In this document: positions 43,002-49,783 of the stretch, piece after piece | How the letters are laid out: every line of letters starts with the position of its first letter | Position numbering within the stretch: position 1 is the stretch's first letter | Origin: UBA8958 sp964571695 | GTDB taxonomy: Bacteria; Desulfobacterota; Syntrophia; Syntrophales; UBA8958 | Length of the DNA stretch: 64,000 bases | Assembly (NCBI GenBank): GCA_964571695.1 | Contig: CAZNDG010000010.1 | Location: forward strand, 17,989 to 81,988 | Direction: 5' to 3' | Translations under genes and position numbers: made by a program | The notes under the pieces: model-generated | Databases searched by the model: none | The model's input: the letters and a program-made list of their open reading frames with translations, nothing else | Told to the model about the DNA's origin: nothing

Positions 43002-43044
43002 GCTGTGACCTAAATCACACCGGAGCTGTGATTTAGGTCACAGC
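43002..43044. promoter_or_regulatory. Two perfect CRP-type operators arranged as an inverted repeat
   Basis: TGTGACCTAAATCACA at 43004-43019 and TGTGATTTAGGTCACA at 43027-43042 are both perfect TGTGA-N6-TCACA palindromes and exact reverse complements of each other (18 bp including the flanking GC). Centres are 43011.5 and 43034.5, 23 bp apart. With the promoter at 42958-42986 they fall at about -61.5 and -84.5. The pair could also fold as an 18-bp stem in RNA, but lies upstream of the promoter for the leftward gene. Confidence 0.75.
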
Positions 43045-43087
43045 ATCCCGTAATGTATATAAATAATGAGCGGATAAAGTACACAAT

Positions 43088-43903
43088 TTACCGACCGGTT
43101 AGGGCCGCGGAGGCAAGGATGTCCAGCATCCGGGCGTGGATTATGCCGTTGGATGCCGCCACATGGGGGGCATCGAGCGAAAACTCGCTCCCGTGAATAT
43201 CCGTTACCCTTCCCCCCGCTTCGCTGACCAGAAGACAGCCGGCGGCCATGTCCCAGGGCTTCAACTTCAATTCCCAGAAACCGTCGAAACGGCCCGCGGC
43301 CACATATGCCAGATCCAATGCCGCCGACCCGGCCCGGCGGATCGCCTGGACGTTCACGGCCATTGCCCCAAAATAATTCATGTTGTTCTCGGGGCTGAAG
43401 CGGATGTCATAGGGAAAGCCGGTGGCAAGCAGACTTCGGGAAATTTCCGCCGTCCGGGATACGGCAATCGGCTCGCCGTTCAAAAACGCACCCTGCCCTT
43501 TCACCGCCGTGAACATCTCTTCCAGCATGGGGTTGTAAACAACCCCCACAACGCATACCCCCTGTATTTCCAAGGCGATGGATACGCAGAAGACCGGATA
43601 CCCGTGGGAGTAGTTCGTTGTACCGTCCAAGGGATCGACGATCCAGCGAAAGGGAGAACCGTGGCTCGTGGCCGGCGATTCCTCGGCCAGGACATCGTGC
43701 CCGGGATAGAGCGACCGGATCGTGCCGACGATCAATTCCTCCGCCGCCTGATCCGCTTCCGTGACTATGTCTATCTCGCCCTTGTACCGGACATGGTGTC
43801 GGTCGCGCAGGTGCTCCCGAAGATACCTGCCCGCCTCGGACGCCATAAGCCGGGCGTTTTTTAAATATGCGGCCCCAGGGGGCATGACGTTTTTTTCTTC
43901 CAT
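43088..43903 (-). CDS. Inositol monophosphatase family protein (SuhB-like)
   Basis: A phosphatase of about 271 residues with both family signatures: WIVDPLDGTTNYSHG (metal/substrate site) and LKLKPWDMAAGCLLVSEAGG, plus the EADQAAEE metal ligand region. It removes phosphate from inositol-1-phosphate or a related sugar phosphate or nucleotide, with magnesium. The start is unsure among ATGs at 43921, 43903 and 43885; 43903 has a weak ACAGG. Convergent tail-to-head neighbours: the CRP sites lie just beyond its stop. Confidence 0.93.
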   Translation of the reverse strand: MEEKNVMPPGAAYLKNARLMASEAGRYLREHLRDRHHVRYKGEIDIVTEADQAAEELIVGTIRSLYPGHDVLAEESPATSHGSPFRWIVDPLDGTTNYSHGYPVFCVSIALEIQGVCVVGVVYNPMLEEMFTAVKGQGAFLNGEPIAVSRTAEISRSLLATGFPYDIRFSPENNMNYFGAMAVNVQAIRRAGSAALDLAYVAAGRFDGFWELKLKPWDMAAGCLLVSEAGGRVTDIHGSEFSLDAPHVAASNGIIHARMLDILASAALTGR

Positions 43904-44079
43904 AATCAAAACCTGTTGCATCAAAAGATGTTTGATGTTACCACGACGGCATCTTTCAGATTTTCAATAATCCTGTTTAAACCTGAAAGCAGGGAAAGCG
44001 ACGCTGACCGCTCATAAGTCCGGCGTCCCTTTAGTTCTGCTTGACGGCAGGCACGCCAAAAAAGACGGCGGGACAAACC

Positions 44080-45075
44080 ATGACGAACGGGGAGCAGTTA
44101 ACAAAAGATATTATCGGCGTCAACAGGGAAGATGCACCCCTTGACCTCGCTCGGATCAGGGAGGCGAAGGGATTGACGCTGCATGACATCAACACCGCTA
44201 CGAAAATCACTCTCGCCAGCCTGGAAGCCATCGAGCGGGGAGATTTCCGTCGTTTGCCGGAACCCGTTTACGCCCGGAACTTCATCAAGTCCTACGCCGC
44301 GTCGGTAGGCATAGATGCGTTGCCTATCCTGCGCCGGTATGCCGACTATTTGCAGGCAGTCAATAAACCATTGGAAGCTTCAACGGCCGCCGTTCCGGGA
44401 AGGAAAACGAAAGCCGCGACAAAAGATGCCGCCGTCAGGGCCATCGGTCCGAGGGTCCGGAATGCGGCCCTGTTTTTAATCGGGCTGATCGTGACCGGAA
44501 TTGCGGTTTATTTTCTGTCCGTCCAAGATGATCGAGCACTCCCTCCGGTACAGGATAAAGATCGTTCGGTCAGTGCGGATCACCGGCAACCTGTTCAACC
44601 GGCCGTCGTCACCCCGCCCGGAGGCCCATCGGCGGCATCTCCGACCGCTCCGCAGGTCGCCGGAACGGCAACCGTTGCCGGGCAACAGACGCCCCCGGGC
44701 GCCGCGCCGGCGGATATGCCCGGACAGCAGGCGGGGGCCGCCGCTGGGGCTATGTCCGCCGGGCAGTCCGCCACAACTCAATACGCCGTCGCCCCGGCGC
44801 CCGCCCGGACCACCCCGGGCACGGCAACGGAAATCACGGCGGCGCCCCAACGACTGCATATAACGGCCACGGAAAGAACCTGGCTCCGGATAACCGCGGA
44901 CGGCGGCAGGGCGGAAGAATTGATGCTGAAAAAGGGGGAGGCCGTCGAACGCACGGCCCGGGATTCCTTCCTGATCACTGTCGGCAATGCCGGGGGGGTT
45001 CAGGTCCGCCTCCAGGGAAAGCCGCTCCCCGAACTGGGAAAACGGGGTGAGGTAAGGCATCTTAAACTGCCCTGA
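44080..45075 (+). CDS. rodZ: RodZ-like HTH/membrane protein
   Basis: A 331-residue bitopic cell-shape protein: N-terminal helix-turn-helix (about 20-90, RIREAKGLTLHDINTATKI, YARNFIKSYAASVGID), a membrane helix (about 128-148), a Pro/Ala/Gly-rich periplasmic linker, and a C-terminal DUF4115 beta domain (about 258-331, ITATERTWLRITADGG, VRLQGKPLPELGKRG). RodZ links MreB to the wall machinery. ATG at 44080 is preferred over a TTG at 44041 as the family begins near here. Confidence 0.85.
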   Translation: MTNGEQLTKDIIGVNREDAPLDLARIREAKGLTLHDINTATKITLASLEAIERGDFRRLPEPVYARNFIKSYAASVGIDALPILRRYADYLQAVNKPLEASTAAVPGRKTKAATKDAAVRAIGPRVRNAALFLIGLIVTGIAVYFLSVQDDRALPPVQDKDRSVSADHRQPVQPAVVTPPGGPSAASPTAPQVAGTATVAGQQTPPGAAPADMPGQQAGAAAGAMSAGQSATTQYAVAPAPARTTPGTATEITAAPQRLHITATERTWLRITADGGRAEELMLKKGEAVERTARDSFLITVGNAGGVQVRLQGKPLPELGKRGEVRHLKLP

Positions 45076-45147
45076 AACCGGCAGCCCCATTTGCCAACCA
45101 TCTTTTTCAAGGAGAACGAATTTACTCTGAACTGAATGCCGAAAGAT

Positions 45148-45176
45148 TTGACAACCCCGGCACAATGTTTTAAAGA
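45148..45176 (+). promoter_or_regulatory. Candidate promoter for tatA
   Basis: A perfect TTGACA (45148-45153) is followed after 17 bp by TAAAGA (45171-45176), a weak -10. It lies in the 142-bp gap before tatA and would give a leader of about 35 nt. Confidence 0.4.
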
Positions 45177-45217
45177 CGTACCGAAAACAAACTTAATCTC
45201 CAGAAAGGAGACCTGAT

Positions 45218-45403
45218 ATGTTTGGTATCGGCATGCCGGAATTGCTCGTGATTCTGGTGATCATCCTGATAATCTTCGGGGCCGGAAAACTCCCGGAAAT
45301 CGGCGGAGCCATCGGGAAGGGCATCAAGAACTTCAAGAAGGCAACCCGGGAACCCGAAGAAATCGACGCCACCCCGGAAAACAAAAAAATCGAACCCAAG
45401 TGA
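45218..45403 (+). CDS. tatA: Twin-arginine translocase subunit TatA/E
   Basis: A 61-residue protein with one membrane helix (about 6-20, PELLVILVIILIIFGAGKLPEIG split by the FGAGKLPE hinge), an amphipathic helix (GKGIKNFKKA) and a charged tail. These are the hallmarks of TatA/TatE, which forms the pore-like part of the Tat system for folded proteins. AAAGGAGA lies 7 bases before the ATG. It is a single gene here; tatB/tatC are not in the window. Confidence 0.95.
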   Translation: MFGIGMPELLVILVIILIIFGAGKLPEIGGAIGKGIKNFKKATREPEEIDATPENKKIEPK

Positions 45404-45491
45404 CCCCTCGGAAGCGGCATACGGGTCCTTCGCGGAAGGCGGCAAGCAACAAATAATCGCCGGCGCGACCCGCTTGCCTGATCGATACAAA

Positions 45492-45523
45492 AATGCCTGC
45501 CGGGCTCGGACCTGGCAGGCATT
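45492..45523. terminator. Candidate hairpin after tatA
   Basis: AATGCCTGCC (45492-45501) pairs with GGCAGGCATT (45514-45523), a perfect 10-bp stem with a 12-base loop, 89 bp after the tatA stop. No T-run follows rightwards, so termination is uncertain. Confidence 0.4.
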
Positions 45524-45544
45524 ACTTCACGTACATAGACCCTT

Positions 45545-45688
45545 GAAAAATGGCTTCGCCGCAGCTCAGAAATCTTTTTCGCTTCTCGATAGGCAACGTA
45601 TAAATCTTATTCTTTTTCTTTACGAGTTTTTAAGTTCAATCACGAAACGGCGAAAAACATTTTATTCGCCGCTTGCAAACCATTTTTC
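45545..45688. repeat. MITE-like element with about 38-bp imperfect terminal inverted repeats
   Basis: GAAAAATGG at 45545 and the block CGAAAAACATTTTATTCGCC...CATTTTTC (45651-45688) are imperfect reverse complements over about 38 bp, bounding a 144-bp AT-richer element. The same end sequence recurs at the right window edge (63963-64000, opposite orientation, 35 of 38 bases). It fills most of the 328-bp tatA-ssb gap; besides this and the hairpin at 45492 nothing else is clear there. Confidence 0.65.
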
Positions 45689-45731
45689 TACTTACGCACA
45701 ACTCTCATACATTACTTCCCTTAGGTAGCCG

Positions 45732-46151
45732 CTAAAACGGCACGTCGTCATCGGGAAGGGATTCCGGGCTGAAATAGGGAGGCGCCGGCGCCTCCGATGC
45801 TCCGGTCGTCTGATCACGCTGTTGGCCCTTGGTATCAAGCATTTTCATGTCGTTGGCGGCGATTTCGGTTGTATATCGTTTTACCCCGTCCTTGTCTTCC
45901 CAGGCGTTGGTGCGGATGCTCCCCTCAATGAAAACCAATTTGCCCTTTGTAAGATAATTACCGCATATTTCAGCCAATTTTCCAAAGGTTACGATACGGT
46001 GCCACTCTGTTTTCTTTATTCTTTCCCCACTTTTGTCCCGGCGGATTTCATCCGTCGCTATCCGGAAAGACGTTATCTGCAGCCCATCGGGTGAAAACCT
46101 TACTTCCGGGTCGCTCCCCAGTCTGCCGACAAGAATAACTTTGTTGATCAT
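45732..46151 (-). CDS. ssb: Single-stranded DNA-binding protein
   Basis: A 139-residue SSB: OB-fold (about 1-107) starting MINKVILVGRLGSDPEVR with WHRIVTFGKLAEICGNYL, a short Gln/Pro-rich linker and the acidic tip LPDDDVPF that binds repair and replication partners. AAGGAGG lies 6 bases before the ATG. It binds ssDNA as a tetramer. Confidence 0.97.
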   Translation of the reverse strand: MINKVILVGRLGSDPEVRFSPDGLQITSFRIATDEIRRDKSGERIKKTEWHRIVTFGKLAEICGNYLTKGKLVFIEGSIRTNAWEDKDGVKRYTTEIAANDMKMLDTKGQQRDQTTGASEAPAPPYFSPESLPDDDVPF

Positions 46152-46340
46152 AAGCCCTCCTTTTATGTGTTTGTGGACCCGTCATAAATGAACATAAAGC
46201 TTCGTTGTCGGCAGACCATACATAAGTTTCACCCCGATGGCAACATTATTCGGGTGCTCGCCACGAGGAAATCATCCTTGACTATTGACGGAAAAAAGGA
46301 TAGCAAATCGAACCCTTTTTCAAGACGAGGCCAACAATAA

Positions 46341-47825
46341 ATGGAAGAAAGCGAACTGATAAAGACACGCAAGGAAAAGATCGCCGCCCTGCGGGCCGCG
46401 GGGATCGATCTCTATCCCAACGAGGTCCGGGTGGGCCATACCTCGACGGAGTTGCGGGCCCGTTTTGGCGCCCTGGATAACGACGCCCTGGCGGAGGTCA
46501 AAGAAACATTTTCCCTTGCCGGCCGGCTCATGGCCATCAGAAATTTCGGCAAGGCCTCCTTCATCAGCATCCAGGACCGCAAGGGCCGTCTCCAGGGTTT
46601 CATCCAGAAAAAGACGCTGCCGGAGGCGGATTACGACCTCTTCCGGCGCCTCGACGTGGGCGACATCATTTATATAGAAGGAAAGATATTCAAGACGAAA
46701 ACCGGAGAGTTGACCATAGAGGCCGGGCGGCTGCGTCTCCTGGCCAAGGCCGTGCATCCCCTGCCGGAGAAATGGCACGGCTTGACGGACGTGGAGATGA
46801 GATACCGCCGCCGCCATCTCGATCTGATCATGAATCCGGACGTCCGGGAAGTCTTCCACCGGCGGAGCCGGATCATCAAGCTGATCAGGGACTTCATGGA
46901 CGGTCATGACTTCCTCGAGGTGGAAACCCCGATGATGCAGCCCCGGGCCGGCGGGGCCGCCGCCAAGCCTTTCAAGACCTTTCACAATACCCTGGACATG
47001 GATTTGTACCTCCGCATCGCCCCGGAGCTCTATCTCAAACGGCTCGTAACCGGGGGTCTGGAAAGGGTTTACGAGATCAATCGCAACTTCCGTAACGAGG
47101 GGATCTCCACCTTCCACAACCCGGAATTCACCATGATGGAATTCTACCTGGCCTACGCCACTTACGAAGACCTCATGCGATTCACCGAGGAACTCTTCCT
47201 TTTCCTCGCGGAAAACCTCTTCGGCGGGCCCCGGTTTACCTACCAGGGAACGGAAATCGATCTGTCCCCTCCCTGGCGGCGGATTACGGTCCGGGAGGCC
47301 GTCGAGACGCACCTGGGCATCGCCCCAGAGATCCTGGCCGACCGGCGGCAACTCTTTGCCACGGCGGCGGAACTGGGCATGGAGATGGATGAGAGTGCGG
47401 CGGCGGGAAAGATCCTCATGACGATCTTCGAAGAAAAGGTGGAAAAGGAACTGATCCAGCCCACCTTCATCACCCAATACCCCGTGGAGGTCTCCCCCCT
47501 TTCGCGCCGGAACCCCCGGGACCCGGGCTTTACCGACCGCTTCGAGCTCTATGTCTGCGGCCGGGAGATCGCCAACGCCTTCTCCGAACTCAACGATCCC
47601 GAAGACCAGCGGGAGCGGTTCCTGATGCAGCTCCGGGAACGGGAGGCGGGTGATGAAGAGGCCCACGAGATGGACGAGGATTACGTCCGGACCCTGGAAT
47701 ACGCCATGCCGCCCACGGCGGGGGAAGGCATCGGCATCGACCGGCTGGTTATGCTCTTCACGGACTCCGCCTCGATCCGCGACGTCATCCTCTTTCCCCA
47801 ACTCCGGATCAGGGACGAAAAGTAA
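46341..47825 (+). CDS. lysS: Lysyl-tRNA synthetase, class II
   Basis: A 494-residue cytoplasmic enzyme that charges tRNA-Lys with ATP. N-terminal OB-fold anticodon domain (about 55-160), catalytic core with motif 1 (DFLEVETPMMQPRAGGA), motif 2 (NRNFRNEGISTFHNPEFTMM) and motif 3 (GEGIGIDRLVMLF near 465-478). Length is normal. It leads the plus-strand outer-membrane biogenesis run; only 3 bp separate it from lolC. Confidence 0.98.
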   Translation: MEESELIKTRKEKIAALRAAGIDLYPNEVRVGHTSTELRARFGALDNDALAEVKETFSLAGRLMAIRNFGKASFISIQDRKGRLQGFIQKKTLPEADYDLFRRLDVGDIIYIEGKIFKTKTGELTIEAGRLRLLAKAVHPLPEKWHGLTDVEMRYRRRHLDLIMNPDVREVFHRRSRIIKLIRDFMDGHDFLEVETPMMQPRAGGAAAKPFKTFHNTLDMDLYLRIAPELYLKRLVTGGLERVYEINRNFRNEGISTFHNPEFTMMEFYLAYATYEDLMRFTEELFLFLAENLFGGPRFTYQGTEIDLSPPWRRITVREAVETHLGIAPEILADRRQLFATAAELGMEMDESAAAGKILMTIFEEKVEKELIQPTFITQYPVEVSPLSRRNPRDPGFTDRFELYVCGREIANAFSELNDPEDQRERFLMQLREREAGDEEAHEMDEDYVRTLEYAMPPTAGEGIGIDRLVMLFTDSASIRDVILFPQLRIRDEK

Positions 47826-47828
47826 TCC

Positions 47829-49106
47829 ATGCCCGTCGAACTCTTCATCAGCCTGCGCTACCTCAAGGCCAAGCGAAAACAGGTATTTGTATCCATCATC
47901 ACCTTCCTGTCCATCGGCGGCATCGCCCTCGGCGTCGCCGCCTTGATCATCGTGCTGGCGGTGATGAACGGCTTCGAAACGGACCTGCGGAACAAGATCC
48001 TGGGGATGAACTCCCATGTCCTGCTCATGGAATACACGGGACCGATGAAGGGACATCGGGAAGTGGCGAAAAAGGTGGAGGCCGTCGGAGATGTCATGGC
48101 CACGACGCCGTTCATCTACAGCCAGGCCATGCTGAAGAGCCAAAACGGCGTTACGGGGGTGGTCCTGAGGGGCCTGGCGCCGGAAAGCGCCTTTCGGGTC
48201 ATCAGTCTGGGCAAGATCAAAGAGGGCAAGGTAGAGCATCTTGATCCAGGGGCCAGGAACTCTATCGCCATCCCGCCGGACCGGGCGGAGCTACCGGGCA
48301 TCCTGATCGGCAAAGAACTGGCGAAGATGCTGGGGGCTTACCTATACGACACCCTCACGGTGGTCTCGCCCCTGGGAATCTCGACCCCCATGGGCATGGT
48401 TCCCAAGATGAAGCGCTTCATCGTCGCCGGCATATTCGATTCGGGTTTTTATGAATACGACTCGACCCTGGCCTACATCGACCTGAAGGACGCCCAGGAA
48501 TTTCTCAACATGCCGGGGGTGGTCACGGGCCTGGAAATCAAGGTCCAGGACCTGTACCAGGCCGACATGGTCGCGAAAAACATCGAGAAGACGCTCGGGT
48601 ATCCCTATTGGGCGCGCAACTGGATGGAAATGAACAAGAACCTCTTTGCCGCCCTGAGGCTGGAAAAGCGGGTTATGTTCATCATCCTGAGCCTTATCGT
48701 CCTGGTGGCGGCGTTCAACATCATCACCACCCTGATCATGGTGGTCATGGAGAAGAGCAAGGACATCGCCATTCTCAAATCCATGGGGGCAACCGCAAGG
48801 AATATCATGAAGATATTCATTTTCCAGGGATTGATAATCGGGGCGGTCGGCACGGTCATCGGCGCCTTCGCCGGGCTGTCCATCGCCTTCAACCTGGCCG
48901 CCATCTCGGTATTCATAGAGCGCCTTCTGGGGATAAAGATCCTCCCGGGAGACGTCTATTATCTCTCGGAGCTTCCCTCCAAGGTAAATTACGGCGATGT
49001 GGCCATGATCGTCATCGGGGCCATGACGATCTGTTTTCTCGCCACGATCTATCCCTCCCGACGGGCGGCGAAGATGGATCCCGCGGAGGCGTTGAGGTAC
49101 GATTGA
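47829..49106 (+). CDS. lolC: Lipoprotein-releasing ABC permease LolC/LolE family
   Basis: A 425-residue inner-membrane protein with membrane helices near 20-45, 280-305, 325-355 and 385-410 and a large periplasmic domain between the first two. The start ELFISLRYLKAKRKQVFVS is typical. With LolD it extracts outer-membrane lipoproteins and passes them to LolA; only one permease gene is present, as in LolF-type homodimeric or single-gene systems. It ends in TGA overlapping the lolD start (ATGA-type, TGATGA). Confidence 0.93.
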   Translation: MPVELFISLRYLKAKRKQVFVSIITFLSIGGIALGVAALIIVLAVMNGFETDLRNKILGMNSHVLLMEYTGPMKGHREVAKKVEAVGDVMATTPFIYSQAMLKSQNGVTGVVLRGLAPESAFRVISLGKIKEGKVEHLDPGARNSIAIPPDRAELPGILIGKELAKMLGAYLYDTLTVVSPLGISTPMGMVPKMKRFIVAGIFDSGFYEYDSTLAYIDLKDAQEFLNMPGVVTGLEIKVQDLYQADMVAKNIEKTLGYPYWARNWMEMNKNLFAALRLEKRVMFIILSLIVLVAAFNIITTLIMVVMEKSKDIAILKSMGATARNIMKIFIFQGLIIGAVGTVIGAFAGLSIAFNLAAISVFIERLLGIKILPGDVYYLSELPSKVNYGDVAMIVIGAMTICFLATIYPSRRAAKMDPAEALRYD

Positions 49107-49783
49107 TGATTCAGGTCAAGGATCTGAAGAAGACCTTTATCAAGGACGGCAACCGCATCGACGTGCTGAAGGGTCTCGACCTGGCCGTCCGGAAAGGGGA
49201 ATCCTTGGCCCTGTTAGGGGTCTCCGGGGCGGGGAAAAGCACCCTGATTCACATCCTGGGGGCGCTGGATCGCCCCACTTCCGGAGAGGTGCGCTTCGAT
49301 AACGCGAATATCTTTACCTGGGAAGAAGACAAGCTGGCCGCTTTCCGCAACGGGAAGGTAGGGTTCGTCTTCCAGTTGCACAACCTGCTGCCGGAATTCA
49401 GCGCCCTGGAAAACACCATGATGCCGGCCCTGATCAACGGAGTTTCGCGCCGGGATGCAAAGCAGCGGGCGGAATCCCTGCTCGCAAGCGTCGGCCTCGC
49501 GCACCGCTTCACCCATAAATCAGGCGAACTTTCCGGGGGTGAGCAACAGCGAGTAGCGGTAGCCCGGGCATTGATGATGGCGCCGGATGTCCTGCTGGCC
49601 GATGAACCCACGGGAAACCTTGACACGGAAACAGGAAAAAAGATAGAAGACCTGCTGGTGGAATTGAATATCACCAAAAAGATAACCCTGGTCGTGGTCA
49701 CGCACAACAAAAACCTGGCGGACCGCCTGCAACGAAAGGTCGGCCTCCGTGATGGAAGGACTTATGACATCTCGAAGACTTAA
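49106..49783 (+). CDS. lolD: Lipoprotein-releasing ATPase LolD
   Basis: A 225-residue ABC ATPase from the ATG at 49106 that overlaps the lolC stop by one base. Walker A GVSGAGKS (near 37-44), Q-loop FQLHNLLPEF, signature LSGGEQQR, Walker B VLLADEPTGNLD and H-loop VVVTHN are all present. A longer frame upstream is a shadow of lolC. It powers lipoprotein release. Confidence 0.97.
   Translation: MIQVKDLKKTFIKDGNRIDVLKGLDLAVRKGESLALLGVSGAGKSTLIHILGALDRPTSGEVRFDNANIFTWEEDKLAAFRNGKVGFVFQLHNLLPEFSALENTMMPALINGVSRRDAKQRAESLLASVGLAHRFTHKSGELSGGEQQRVAVARALMMAPDVLLADEPTGNLDTETGKKIEDLLVELNITKKITLVVVTHNKNLADRLQRKVGLRDGRTYDISKT

Noticed and set aside
2683..43044. True cellulosome for plant polysaccharide breakdown
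   Set aside because: No glycoside hydrolase or recognisable cellulose-binding module is encoded with the cohesin and dockerin-like genes in this window.
46279..46310. Promoter for lysS (TTGACT plus TAGCAA)
   Set aside because: The -10 matches only three of six bases; not distinguishable from background.
46320..48239. 639-aa minus-strand frame
   Set aside because: Antisense to lysS and lolC, both with complete family motifs; no domain of its own.
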